Shown one piece after another: positions 34,181-46,491 of a DNA stretch of 64,000 nt. The DNA comes from Alisma plantago-aquatica (Eukaryota > Streptophyta > Magnoliopsida > Alismatales > Alismataceae), in contig OY856412.1 in NCBI GenBank assembly GCA_963693085.1, positions 349,344,457 through 349,408,456 of the forward strand, written 5' to 3'. A program made the translations under genes and the position numbers. The stretch's first letter is position 1. Each line of letters begins with the position of its first letter. A model generated the notes under the pieces. The model was not told where the DNA came from. It did no database searches and saw nothing but the letters and a program-made list of their open reading frames with translations.

Positions 34181-37100
34181 TGAGACGATCCGATCTCCAA
34201 AACACGAAATAAACTCAGCGGAAGCATTCGATTAAATAGCGGAATATGAAAAATCACTGGAAATTAAAATTTTTTAAGCAAATATCTTGAAAGCAGAAAA
34301 CTCTTTTATCATAAACAAGATAAACAATTTACATTATGTTAAATCACCTCTCGAGTGATTATATACATCCTGATACAAAATCTCGAGATTAAAAACCAAA
34401 AATATCAGACCTACTGACTCCTAGGACCTAAGAGTACAGAGACGACATAAGACCAACTAACTACAGAACTCAGCAATCAGTATCTCCACCTGAGATTCAC
34501 TACTACCCCTGGTGTTGCTGCTGATGATACTGCTCACCCTCGGATTGGTTTCTCCGTCCTCGACGTCTACCTAAAAAGTTGAAATCTACGGGGTGAGACA
34601 ATTTTAAATAATTGTCCCAGCGAGAGTTATAACTCTCCGCCAGAAGCTTTATTATAGCAATCAAAGGATAACACAAGCAATAAAAGCTTTTAAGATAATC
34701 AACATCATATTTGACATTTAAGTAAAGTAACTACATTAAGGAATATGAAGAACATGTATATTAATATAAACAATGTAACTTCAATCATTGTGTCTCATAG
34801 TTTAACCTAAGCAGATATGCTACGCGGTTGAATATGTTTTACAAACATTATTATGCCCTGCGGAGATGAGGTATACCACTCATTCTCCAACCGATCACTA
34901 CTAAGTCGCATCGGTATCATACATAGGTCATCAAAAGAGTCGGATTCTTATGACCTCATCTTCCTCAGTCAGTGTGAGGATCAACATGAAGGACATCTAG
35001 TGTCTCTTCTACTATAGCTTACCAGGGTATTTTGGCACTTCATTATTAGAGTCACAGTGGCATTCTGTACTCTCTTCGCCATCGAAAGATCTCTTGTTTA
35101 TCTCTCATCGATTCGGTATTTAAAGATTCCCTTAGGAGAATAGTGATACATCATCCCGACATAAATATATAGTGAAGGGTTGATATTTTAAGATACATCT
35201 ACATCAACTCCTACACTAGGATGTAAGGATATTTACATCCATATTCCCCCACATACTCAAAAGTATGTGATCCAGGAGTTCCCTTAGGAAAACCTGTTTC
35301 ACCATCACTTAGCTTCTTACAATGATGGATCTATGATCAAGGCTCTACATGATATGATTATACTTGATTAGTTAGGTACATTTCAACATTGTTTTATCAT
35401 CAAGCATGTTCTCAAACATTTAACTATTTAAGACACTTCTATATAAGAAGAATACTAAATGTATTAAGCTTAACTCACATCAGTTATCATATGGATATAA
35501 ATTCTCAATTATTTCATCACAAGTCATCTAATCAGCATGACCTTGATGTTACTCAATGGCTCTTACATCCCATCAATCTCATGTGATGCCACTTAACTAG
35601 GCAACATAGCATATATCACTATTCATAAAGCTAATAACATGCTTTCAATGAATATGATATCATAACCCTTACCTGGTTAAGATCAATCTCTTATAAAAAC
35701 CTACATGGTTAATTCAATTAACAACAATAAACATTTCATTTCCAGATCAGCAATTTATAAAGCAGAATTAATCTTTCATTTCAAGGGTTGTACCTTCATG
35801 CCTTCACTTGAGGCTAGGTTCCCTTATTTTCATCAATTAGGGTTATTCAATCCCTTTCATTATGATTAGGAATAATGATTCCTCATCTCATACTTTAATC
35901 ATGAAGATTCATGCTTAAAATCATAACCTGGAATTAGGGTTTATTGTACATTTCAACACATCACCCTCAGTTAGGGTTTACTATTCACATTACATGTTAT
36001 TACCCTAGAATTAGGGTTTACTATTCATTTCATAGAAAATTGAGCTCATAGAATCATCATGTATGAAAATTATCATCATTGATGCCCTCAAATTTGGTTA
36101 AGATTCATTAATCATCATAATTAGGGTTTCCATGATCTCACCCTGGTGGATCATACCCTAATCATGTACATTCTTACATATTGAAGGTATGTTACTTGAT
36201 TCTTAATCATATTAGGAGCCTTTTCACTCCTCTAAATTATGAATGGTGATTACATCATTCTAGATTGAGTTTGGTCAGGTCAACATTGATTAACATAGGT
36301 CAAGTCATCACCACTATTGTTATTAGGGTTTGCTTGATCAAGGTGTGTTGTCTATTTGAACCCTTCATGAATGCCTTGATAATGTTCACCATTAAGCATA
36401 ACATGGGTCAAACTATTAGTTACTTAACCCCTTAATGTCTTTAGGTATGATTAGGGTTTAAGTTGAACAACCATTGAACCAATTAAACCTTCAAAGCATT
36501 AAGTAATCATAACCCTAAAGTCTCCAAATGACTACACACTTTCAACCTCCAAACGGTCCTGAGACCGTTTTGATGTGTTGACCGTTTGGTTAGGTTGACT
36601 TCCAAACCGTTTGAACTTGGTCACTCTCAAGACCGTTTGAATCTAAACGATCTTGAGACCATTTGAACTTGTTGACCGTTTTAGGGAGTTGACTTTGAAA
36701 CCGTTTGAATCTATATGACCTTGAAACCGCATGAATTGAAACGATCTTGAGATCGATTGAATCTAAACGACCTTGAGATCGTTTGAGCCAAAACGGTCTT
36801 GAGACCATTTGTATTCAAATGGTCTTGAGACCATTTGGTCCCAAACGGTCTTGAGACCGTTTGGATTCAAACGTTCTTGAGACCGTTTGGTCCAAACATA
36901 TCAAAACCGATTGGACCCAAAAAGTGCATCAACACTTGTAATCGATTATGGTTTTCAAGGTTGAGCCCCTCAATTGTCTTAATATGTGTTAACCAATTAT
37001 CAATTTAGCCAATTAGGGTTAGCCTTAACCAATTGGACACTCAATTGACCCTCAATTGATAACCAATTAGGGCTGAAACCAATTCAATTAGGGTTTGTAA

Positions 37101-38923
37101 TCGGTTAACCATCAACATTGATCAACATGAGTCTAATTGAAGTTGAACCCATCAATTGACACTCAATTGGGCCCCATCTTGGCCTAAACGGTCTTGGGAT
37201 TGTTTGGACACCCTCCAAATGGTCTTGAGACCGTTTTCCCAAAGTTACATCAAAATCTAAGTCAATTTGATAAGGGTTGAACCCTAATTAAGTTACAAAT
37301 CAGCATTTTCAATAATCTCAACAACCTATTGTGATTGGACCCTCAATTGGTCAAAATACCTTAACCCTAGACCTCCAAACGGTCTTGGGGTGTCACCAAA
37401 CGGTCTTGAGACCATTTGGTCCACTCAACCCAAAGTTTCAACAAAATTTATCCTTGAAATCATCAATTGAACCCGATTAGGGTTTAGAGGGTTGAAGTGC
37501 CTTCAACTTGTGATTGGTTTGCAATTAGGTCATGATTCTCTGTATTTGATTAATTCAACATGTGTTCAGCAGACCTCTAAACGGTCTTCACTTGGTCAAA
37601 CTTGCCAAAAGGTCTTGAAGACCGTTTGAATCTAATCGGTCTTGCAAACCGCATGAAATCAAACAATTGTGAGACCGTTTGGTTTCAAACGGTCTTGCAA
37701 ACCGTTTAGACCAAATGGTCCAAGGTTGTTTGGTAAAGTTGCCTATGAAATCAAGCCCATCATCTTCAACCTTAGAACAGGTCGGTTACTTCGTGGTTTT
37801 TCTTGCAAAATTGCAAGGAAGAGTGGGGAAGAAGAAGAACTAACTACTAATTGCAAGAATAAGGATATGCATAAGAAAGCAAAAGGTTTAGAGTTATAAA
37901 ACCCACCTTAAGGTCGTTCCTAGAGCTCCAAGCTTCCAAGCTTCAAGCCTTTAATGGTTTCTTGAGCTCCACAGGTCGGCCAAAGGTGTTTCTCCAAGAA
38001 AAGGTTGGGAAAGATCGGCTAGAAGAAGAAAGTTAAGTGAGAAAATCATAAAACCAGTCTTGTAATCCACTTTCCTCCATGAATTCGAGCAAGAAGATGG
38101 TCCAAGATTACATAGATTCTCCTTATCCATTCTCCTCTGTTCCTAAGCTTTGCTTTAGTCAGTCCAAGCAACGTGATAAGTGGTAGAAGAAAGGAAACGT
38201 TGCCTTTGGTTGCAAAGGAAAGTGTATAAATACTTTGGGGTTATTTCCAACATAAGGACAACTAATTATCCATTTCTCATCTAGGTCCCTCCTTTATTCT
38301 TTGCACGTCACTTATTATTATTTCTAAGGCAAAACTCCTTCTAAGACCAAGAACTAAAGGCAAAGAAGGTCAACTTATCACTAAGGTGCACATATAAATA
38401 AAGGTCTCTTTACTTACAACTTGGTAATTAATTACAAAGTGTTCCTTATTATGTGATTATTCAAATGAAGTGCCCTCTTCATCATTTTTACTCTACATGA
38501 TGCCAAGAGTTATAAAAGATAATCTAGAATGTGTATTTTACAAGTTGCACCCCACATTTTGGGTAAATTACACTTTACACCAAAATTAGGGTTTTAAGCA
38601 CAAGGATTGCCCCTCAAGCTGCATCTCAGTGTCCAGGCTTGGGGAATCCATCAAACTTCATCATATTCACTCTTATGATGCCTTAACACTAAAGGAAAAT
38701 CTTAATATGTATAAATTGCAATTTAACCCTTCTAATTGAGTAATTTGCACATAGGTCCCTGTATTACAAAATAATACTAAAACATTGTTTAAAAAGGACA
38801 GAAATGTAAACATATGTTCCTCAGGAGCTTTAATTACATACCAGAAGATAATCACAAGTATTTAATTACATGATTAAGCAAAACACCTAGGGTTAGTTCA
38901 TAACCCAGGTCAAGGATGTTACA
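34181..38923 (-). repeat. Gypsy LTR (5' LTR in element sense)
   Basis: This is the partner of 17981-22740, about 4743 bases, with the same TGTAAC...GTCTCA ends, palindrome array and telo-box motifs. It ends at 38923, next to the target duplication TGTAC and the resumed Copia frame. ORFs inside it (for example 35389, 36590 and 37669) are chance frames. Confidence 0.92.
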
Positions 38924-39573
38924 TGTACGCTATGTTGTGCACACACCCAGATGTCTCGTATGCTCTCAGCATGACGAGCAGGTACCAGTCAGATCCCGGG
39001 GATGCTCCCTGGACAGCCGTATTCCTCAAGTACTTGCGAAGGACTAAGAATCAGTTTCTGGTTTACGGCGGTGAGGAAGAGTTGGTTGTAAAGGGTTACC
39101 CCGATGCAAGCTTCCAAACCGATAAAGATGATTACAGATCGCAGTCAGGATTTGTATTTTTCCTTAATAATGGAGTTGTGAGCTGGAAGAGTTCCAAGCA
39201 AGAAACAGTTGTCGATTATACTACAGAGGTCGAGTATATTGCTGCTTCACATGCAGCAAAGGAGGCTGTGTGGATCAAGAAGTTCATTTTTGAACTTGGT
39301 GTAGTTCCCAGTAATTGTGATGCAATTGAGCTTTATTGTGACAATAATGGAGTTATTGCACAAGCTAAGGAACCCAGATCACATCAGCGGTCCAAGCACA
39401 TACTGTGGTGCTTCCATCTCATATGAGAGATCGTACAGCGAGGAGATGTGAATATTTGCAAAGTACCAACTGAAGAAAACATAGCTGATCCACTGACTAA
39501 GGCCCTTTCTCAGCAGAAGCATGATGGTCATGCTAGGTCACAAGGACTGCATTTCCTTGATGACTGGCTCTAA
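38924..39573 (+). pseudogene. Ty1/Copia RNase H, 3' end of the interrupted element
   Basis: The reading frame resumes exactly after the Gypsy element (AMLCTHPDVSYALSM) and covers RNase H: YPDASF, the Glu in TEVEYIAAS, and YCDNNG. It continues to the usual C-terminus QGLHFLDDWL, with the stop codon at 39571-39573. One nonsense codon lies at about 39424, and a short deletion near 39021 removes residues before FLKYLRRT. A purine-rich run (GTGAAAGTGGGAGT, 39574-39588) follows directly and serves as the polypurine tract before the 3' LTR. Confidence 0.9.
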
Positions 39574-39588
39574 GTGAAAGTGGGAGTC

Positions 39589-41827
39589 TATTGGTATGTA
39601 TGCCCATAGAGCAAGTCATATGATGATTGTAATGGGATACTTTGTAAATGATTTGAATAATAATAAAGGCAATTTCCGATCTATATGTTTAAACTGTTTC
39701 TGAGATGATGGTGTAACATGATAGATGTCTAAAGAATTGTTTTACTCAATGGCGTATGCTTTTGGGTTGAGGACCTAAACGATGAGATAATACGAATGTT
39801 AAGAGTATACATTCTTTTTTGGTTCTGAGTCAGTTGTTATTGTGGAAATAACCATAGACATCAATAACACTAAAGACTAGATTGTGTGTTGGTTGATGAA
39901 AGAATCTCATTAGTCATGATATAATGATATCAAACCAAGCACATAGGTACTTGTTAGAGAACAAGGTATCAGATAGACCCACCGTGAGAGTGACACATGG
40001 AACCATGACATGGTAGTCACATTCAGCTCTCACAGTGATGGTGGTGAGTGTGATTCTTAGACCTGAAATCACTACACTCAACACATGTCATTGGGTATAC
40101 TTTGACATCATTAAATGCAGTCCTGAAACATGGGTTGTTATTAAGGCGATGATTGGGTGGCTTTAACACATGGGGCTTTTGAGGGGTGAGTGATAGATAT
40201 GGGATTTGTCCCTCTTGAGGGAGTTTGATGTCCTTGGCCACTTGATGAGTAGGATTGAGAAAGGCATGCGCATGCACGTGTGAATCAATATGTGATATTG
40301 ATGTCACACAGATCTCACTCAGTCTGCTCTGAGATCAAGGAAATGAATGAACGTTGACAGGATGACTGTTCCATGCCTTGAGTTCATTCAGGACATCAGT
40401 GACAAAGGAATTATACATTCACTGTAACATCATTCACGGATTGTAGGATTGAAAGTTATTCTCCAACTTTCTATTTCACTTGGGTAGCACTAATGTGTGA
40501 CTAGGCACCGCTCTTTTCTTGTGAAGTCATAAGTGTTATGGACTTTCACTGCCAACATGAAATGGACCTGTAGGGTCACACACATAGGATTTAACCTGGA
40601 AAAGGAGTTTTGTCCACAAACAATGTTTAGATTGATTACTAAAGGAGTTTAGTAGTTCAATTGAACACTCCATTAATTGATAGCTCAATATCATAGTGTT
40701 CAAGGTGTTGGACTGATTGATTAGAGTATCAGATTGATTGAAATCGCAATTGACTGATTCTGTATAATTTGTACTCCCAACCGATCGGCTCATGTGATGA
40801 ACCGATCGGCTCAGCTTGGTGAACCAATAGGCTCACGTGATGAACTGATCGGCTCATGTGATGAATCGATCGGCTCAAGGACAGGGTGAAACGATTGATT
40901 CAAGTGTTGGAATGATCGATTCGACTGGTGCAACCGAGCAAGTTGGGAAATTAGGATTGGTGAGAATTTTCCTTTCGTTTCACTTGCCCAATTTGATTGG
41001 AACAAGGATTGGTATTTGATACCAATTAGAAACAAAAGTTGGAAAGTCAATCGGGAATTGACCAGGACCACGAACCGACCAGTTCAGAAGTGAACCGACC
41101 GGTTAATGGGTCCCAACCAACCGGTTGAGGTGTCAACCGACTGGTACAGATCCCCAACCGACCGTTTCAGTTATGAAACGATCGGTTTAGGTTGTGAGTT
41201 GCTTATTTTTTGGAAAATCTCGAACCCTTCTACTCCTGCTTTTAGTCCCGCATTGCCCGGGATGGAGAACCCTGTAATGTGATCCTCCTATATATAGGGG
41301 TATTGGGGGCTTCTCAAAGTACTACCCAGTGCAACCAGTTGCTCTGTGAAGTTGTCGTTCTCTCTGGTTTTGGTAACCGAGAGAGAGCTCGAGCAAGTGC
41401 TACCCGATAAGGGAGGCACAACAAGGGAAAGACAACTGCAAGAAGCAATTGGTGCAGGAGAGTGTGTCAGTGACTAGTACGTTGACATGAGGGTGCGACT
41501 CCTTCCAACTCCTTGTGAGACAAGGAGATTGGAGTTCCAGGTGGTCTGTGTGGACAAATTCAGAGGCGGGAGGTTTCTGCCACTCGGAGGATAACCTTCA
41601 ATCGTGTCAGTCCCGGTGCGACCAGGAGCTGCACAGACACCGTCCAAGACCGGAGGTGAAGACTGCGCAAGGCGCGAGGTACAGTCGTCGAGCAAGCCTC
41701 GGGATAAGGTATGCATCCATAAACCATCTTTCCTATTATATAGACGTTGACGCGATTCCTTTTGTTCTGGGTTTTGGGGAGAAAATTTTTGTTTCCGCTG
41801 CTTCTCTGCCTCCCCTAAAACCCAACA
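39589..41827 (+). repeat. Copia 3' LTR
   Basis: The LTR starts TATTGG right after the polypurine tract and ends CCAACA, nearly the usual TGTTGG...CCAACA pair. It includes GTATGCCCATAGAGC near its start, common in plant Copia LTRs. A TATA box (CTATATATAGG) lies at about 41289-41299 with the expected transcript leader downstream. Two clusters of ACCGATCGGCTC- and ACCGACCGGTT-like short palindromes lie at 40780-40940 and 41070-41195. The 5' LTR is not in the window, so the limits rest on termini only. ORFs at 40023-41071 show no motif. Confidence 0.75.
41289..41299 (+). promoter_or_regulatory. TATA box of the Copia LTR
   Basis: CTATATATAGG lies about 530 bases before the LTR end, downstream of the palindrome clusters, in the usual place for the U3 promoter of a plant Copia LTR. 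Confidence 0.55.
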
Positions 41828-41849
41828 CTTATTATCATATTTGACCTCA

Positions 41850-42425
41850 TACAAGGAAAGATTCTTGGAACACACACCGATGGTGATGTCATTTCTTTTT
41901 AGTATGGGAAAGATAAGCATAGTGATCGAATGCCCCACATGAAAAATAAGTAACATGAGAACACAAAATTAGTATTTAATTTTACAAAAATATCTTCCTA
42001 CTTCTTTTTTCTATTTTTATTTCTTGGAAAATAACCCAGACCTCTTGTACCTACATGACCATTATGAGAATGTACTAAATTATTTAACATATTTCTACTA
42101 CTAGAAAATTTATCTAAATATCTGCTAAGATTTTCATTAATCTTAAAAAGAATTACAGAGTCTTTACTTGTACAAATAAGTATCTTCTATTGCTAGTAAG
42201 ATTATCTTCAAGGTTTGAAATATGATTCAAATCAACATTAAATTGAAGAATAATATCCTAACTAATATGAGAGAATAGAATAGATTCTTTCTCCATATCT
42301 CTCAAGTTGTCTGAAAGAGTGGTCACTTGAATTTGCAAGGAAGTATTTTGAGAAATAAGATCATCAATTCTTTTCTTCTCGCTAGCATTAAGAGGCCCAA
42401 TACCTAGTGAAGCCTAATATATTTT
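41850..42425 (-). pseudogene. Copia gag fragment (minus strand, older host of the + Copia)
   Basis: One minus-strand frame reads as a coiled-coil gag tail: NASEKKRIDDLISQNTSLQI, then DNLRDMEKES, then NHISNLEDNLTSN. After one stop it continues to RYLDKFSSSRNMLNNLVHSH and RGLGYFPRNKNRKK. A possible degenerate zinc-knuckle stretch follows near 41900-41950. This order (coiled coil, RGLGY motif, knuckle) is typical of SIRE-like Copia gag. It begins right after the 3' LTR of the + Copia, so that element may have inserted into it. Confidence 0.45.
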
Positions 42426-42629
42426 GTTTATCATAATTGAATTCTTAATGAAGAGCTCGACTCATTTGATTAATTGAAAATCCTAATTTGGCTTTAAGGT
42501 CACCTTGTTTGCTATAATTTCATGATTAAGTATATATATGATGACTTAATTGCAAATCGACAAAGAATGTACGTGTTTGTGTTTTCTTCATCTACACTCT
42601 ATGTATGACGAGGTGTAATGCATAATATC
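42426..42629. other. Unassigned AT-rich spacer
   Basis: Nothing recognisable is seen between the gag fragment and the CACTA element, apart from short AT-rich runs. Confidence 0.4.
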
Positions 42630-43385
42630 CACTACTACAGAAAATGTTTTTTACAATGGGTAAAACACAATCGTTCTGATTGTTATGTTATAGTTAGCAT
42701 ATTTATTAAAACAAGTCTATTTGTGTGTTGTTAATTGTATATGTTATACAACACAAGTCATATACAATGGTCAACTCATTGTAGTACATGTGATATTACA
42801 ATAGGTGTTAAGCTATTGTAATAGACTTTAATATTACAAAATACTCAAACATGTTGTAAAAGATGATAATTACACAACATGCTCTATCACATTGTAATAG
42901 TCACATACACTAACCCATTATAACATATCATAAGTATACAACATACAACAGTCCATTGTGTATATCATAATCACACAACATGCTTTCACCTGTTGTGATA
43001 GTTACCTGTTGTAATAGACCACATTCACACAACAAGTGTATACACGACTCGTTGTATATGTACAACAAAGAATGCATGTGGTCCATAAAAAGAGATCGGT
43101 TTGATGATTTGAGATGTGCTTTACTTTCATGTGGTCCTAAGTTTGAAACTTGTGTCTAGGTATATTTTCTTTTTTTGTCGACATGTTTTATAAAAAAACC
43201 CCTACTACAACGGGTGTGTTTAGTGAACTATAACATGCATTAACTGTTGCATAAAACACATATATTACAAAATGTGAAACTATTGTGAAAAGAATCCCCC
43301 ATAAGACCACATGATCTAATACAATGGTTGACACCTATTGTAAAATGAAAAAAATAAATTGTGTAAAAATATTTTTGTAGTAGTG
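42630..43385. mobile_element. Non-autonomous CACTA (En/Spm) element, 756 bp
   Basis: The element begins CACTACTACAGAAAATG and ends ATATTTTTGTAGTAGTG, an inverted terminal repeat opening with the diagnostic CACTA. It is flanked by ATC on both sides (42627-42629 and 43386-43388), the 3-bp duplication of this superfamily. The interior is full of short TTGTAATA/TATTACAA-type motifs in both orientations, as in transposase-binding subterminal repeats. There is no coding capacity. Confidence 0.88.
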
Positions 43386-43389
43386 ATCC

Positions 43390-44520
43390 TTGGTTTCATC
43401 CTTGTGATATTTCACCATCAATCTTGGGTTTGAGTTTTTTTGTTGAGTCATGAGGTCGATGGCTAACCCTAGAGATTAATGGGTTGTCATCTGACATAGG
43501 GTCAATGGGGTTTGACCTTAAGGGAGGTTGATGGCATCACCCTACCTAATGGGTGATGGATGACTCTAGAAGGTTAAATGGGTCAAGAGTGGAGACCTCA
43601 GTGGGTTGAAGAGAGGAGACCTCGATGGGTCATGGAGTGGTGATCTCTATGGGTCTTTGTTGAGGGACCTATAGATGGGTCTTGGTTGTAGGGTTGTAAA
43701 TGGGTAGGGTAATACCCGTTTACCCACTACCCATACCCTGTAGGGTAGGGTAAGGGTAAGAATATTTTTCACCCACCACCCATTTATCCTTTACCTGCTT
43801 TACCCGCATATAAAGAGGGTAGGGTAAGGAAGAATATTTACCCTACCAACTTTAACCATTTACCCATTAGTATATGTCTGAATTCATAATTTTAGATTCT
43901 AATATATGTATTAATGCCTACCAGAAAATCCAACAAGAAACACCACTACTTTCTCAATTTGAACTATTATATTTTCAAAAGCTTTAATAGGATGGGTACC
44001 ATGATATTTGAGATGAAATGGATTAGTACAAAAGAAATGGTATATTTAAAATGAGAGGCCTTGTCTTTAAAAAAGTATCAAGTTAGATATTACTATTGTT
44101 ATTGTACATCACAAAAAACATAGTATAATATCAAAAATAGAATAAGTAGTGTCTTGTGTTTGATGTAAGGAATAATGTATGAAATTTTGGTTTAATATAT
44201 TTTATACTATCTTTATGTTGTTTTACCCATTTCACCCTTACCCTACCAATTTACCCTGTGGGGAAAAGGGTGTGGGTAAGGGTTGGGTAAAGGTCTTTAG
44301 GAAAAGGGTAATTACCCTACCCACTACCCGCATCTTTGATTCAGGTAAGGGTAAGGGTAAGTCTTTACCCTACCCATTTACAACCCTACTTGGTTGAGGA
44401 ACCTTGATAGTTCTTGGTTGAGGTACCTCGATGGGTTATGTGAGGGGTTGGACCTCAATGGATTTAGTTTGATGGGTCAACATAGAGGGTCGATGCATGG
44501 GAAGTTTTGTCCTTTCAACC
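43390..44520. repeat. Degenerate minisatellite (GACCTCGATGGGT type)
   Basis: Units of about 22-30 bases built around GAGACCTCGATGGGTC recur at about 43590-43690 and again at 44396-44470. They are diverged but in the same orientation. The hAT element at 43689 splits the array. Similar GATGG/GGGTT words occur out to about 43450. No gene is seen. Confidence 0.5.
43689..44388. mobile_element. Non-autonomous hAT element, 700 bp
   Basis: The terminal inverted repeat of about 24 bases starts TAGGGTTGTAAATGGGTAGG and is mirrored perfectly at the right end. The 8-bp duplication CTTGGTTG flanks it (43681-43688 and 44389-44396). The 8-bp duplication and TAGGG terminus are typical of hAT elements. The interior is AT-rich, with further GGGTAAGGGTAA words near both ends and no transposase. 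Confidence 0.92.
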
Positions 44521-44754
44521 TCCTTTCCTATGTAAAGCCCAACCCCGTTGACCATAGCCTCATTTGACACCTAGGAGATGTTGGAAAGTGTGAAGTGTCT
44601 TTAAGGAAGTAGATGGGAAATTTTTGAAGCTTGCACGTGCATAAAAGAGGAAGACAAGCTTCCTTTAGTTGATTAGTTTTGTTCAATCCCTATATCATGT
44701 AAGACCATTTCTTCCTTCTTCCCATTTCTGTATGTACTAGTACATAAACTACCT

Positions 44755-45234
44755 CTAGTGTCGATTAAAATGGACCTACAATGTCAGTTTCTTACCAATA
44801 CCTAAGTGGGTGACACTACTAAAGTCATAGGTCTAAGACGTCAGTTATCTGGGATGAGCAAACTGATGATGAAGATCCAACCTCAGTTGCTGTGATAAAA
44901 GAAAGTGGCATAGTTAAGAGTCTGAGCCATCATTTTAAGTATGACAACCAATATCGTACTACCATACCAGGTCAAATTTGTAACTGGTAAAGGTTTCTAC
45001 GTCATCGGTTTCTACCATAAATCGAAACCTTTTTAGAAAGTAAGATGTTAGTTACGTTGAGAAAAATTGATGATTAAGTGATACAATGTTGATTTATTCA
45101 ATTAAACTGATGACTATGACCATATAGACATCCCTGTCCAACACAAGATTTTAGGATAGTCCTATAATGTTGGTTTCCAGTCTAGACCGACGACTCATAC
45201 CTACAATGTCAGTCTTTTGGTAACAACTGATGAC
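44755..45234. mobile_element. CACTA-like subterminal repeats flanking the Harbinger element
   Basis: About eight units of the form AATGTCAGTTT...AACTGATGA occur, at spacings of about 40-70 bases, in alternating orientation. An example is 45155-45234. This looks like the end of a CACTA-type element. The Harbinger insertion interrupts it at the TAA, and the sequence continues at 54626. A clean terminus was not found. Confidence 0.4.
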
Positions 45235-45254
45235 TAAGCCCCTGTTTGGTTCGG

Positions 45255-45475
45255 GACTGAGATTATGTAGTCTGGACTAGACTGGGCGGGGTTAGTCAGT
45301 AGATCTGGATTGGTGTAGTCTGGATCCAGTTTGATTCTGTTTGGTAACCCAGTCTGATTTTGGTCAGCTGATCTGATTTGAGTCTGGTTTCAGTCTGATT
45401 CTGTTTGGTTATCAGTCTGACTGTAGTCTGATTCTATTTGGCAACCTAGTCAGGATCTGTCTATTCTGTCCTCTT
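45255..45475. repeat. Subterminal repeats of the Harbinger element
   Basis: The word GTCTGATTCTGTTTGG and close variants recur four or five times in about 200 bases next to the left terminus, alternating with TAGTCTGGAT-like words. No matching cluster is obvious at the right end. Confidence 0.55.
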
Positions 45476-45867
45476 CTAACAGAAATGACTTAACAGTTAC
45501 ACAATATGTGAAGCTGTGATGGCACTAAAATACAAGTAACAATTTTAGAAAAAATATATCCATACACAATGTGGATGATATTATTTGTTGTTTAGTGGTA
45601 TGGATATAAGATGAGTATGCTCTTTTTATATGTTTATTTTAAATATATAATATACATATGTCTTGTCTTGTGTGGCATCTTGTTTTTATGTATATAGTCA
45701 TGCGTATTCGATCCAATAATTTGTAATGGACAAGATAATTGAAATTGTCATGATAGAACATAAAATTTCACACATGTAGCATAACCATTTGAATAGAAAC
45801 ATGTCCATACCACAATTACACATAATTATTACATAATAATAAAAGAAATGACAAAGAAGTTTTCATT

Positions 45868-46217
45868 TGAACGATGATTTATTTTGATCCCAGGTAGGAC
45901 CATCCCAGTTGGCCCACTTCAGGGCCTCATCATATTCGTCCCATGAAACGGGACATTCTTCCTGCACAGGCTGCATGGGTTGTTTGACATCATCTTTTGG
46001 CCAGTCAAACAACAATGGCATATGACAAACAGGGTGATTGACCCCTTCCTCCTTTCCTTATTCCCGACTCCCAGGTTTTCCCCCATTAACTGAAGTCTCG
46101 CAACATTTTTTTTTGCATACAAGATTTTCTTCAACATATTTTTTTTATCTTTGATGGAGACATCAATATCTTTTCGTATTTGCCCAGTGACTTTGATCTC
46201 GATGGCGAAATCTATAT
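45868..46217 (-). pseudogene. Harbinger cargo: lysine-rich helix plus acidic Trp-rich C-terminus
   Basis: The minus strand reads DFAIEIKVTGQIRKDIDVSI and a Lys-rich helix. After a frameshift near an A run (about 46100) it continues as PLLFDWPKDDVKQPMQPVQE and EYDEALKWANWDGPTWDQNK, ending near 45868. The consistent coding character on both sides of the frameshift suggests a true 3' exon. It could be the last exon of the SANT-like ORF upstream or of the GRF-finger gene. I do not recognise a family. Confidence 0.4.
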
Positions 46218-46491
46218 TTTTAAAAAAATTTAAAAATATGAGCACACAATGCAAGTAATACTTATAGTAATGTATTGAAATATAAGTTGTCAAGCAAACA
46301 TACACAAATGCAAGTTTGAACGCGATGTAAGTCTTGTAATCAAAAGCGTAAAGTAGATGTGCATAAAGTAGATGTTTAATCAAACGATGGAAAAAAATTG
46401 ATTGTGCCCATAAGTTGTACAACACAAAAAAATAGAATTTAGAGATAGCCAAACATAAACAAATACAAACTTGAGCTACTATGTTACAACT

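Larger units (their letters stand above)
17981..38923 (-). mobile_element. Ty3/Gypsy chromovirus, complete structure, nested in Copia
   Basis: Two direct LTRs (17981-22740 and 34181-38923) enclose a minus-strand gag-pol with a C-terminal chromodomain. The element is flanked by TGTAC at 17976-17980 and 38924-38928, and the flanking Copia sequence rejoins in frame across it. Domain order gag, protease, RT, RNase H, integrase, chromodomain identifies a chromovirus, most like the Tekay/Del group with long LTRs. Apart from the inserted LINE, gag-pol lies in one continuous frame interrupted by several nonsense codons, plus one frameshift near the chromodomain. I count roughly three differences per hundred in the first 230 LTR bases, so the insertion is not very recent. 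Confidence 0.93.

Noticed and set aside
41474..41956. 160-residue minus-strand ORF
   Set aside because: It crosses the Copia LTR end and the older gag fragment, so it is a chance frame over a junction.
45919..46452. 177-residue ORF taken as one protein
   Set aside because: Its first part is hydrophobic AT-rich intron-like sequence and its end is out of frame with the better coding signal at 45868-46070.
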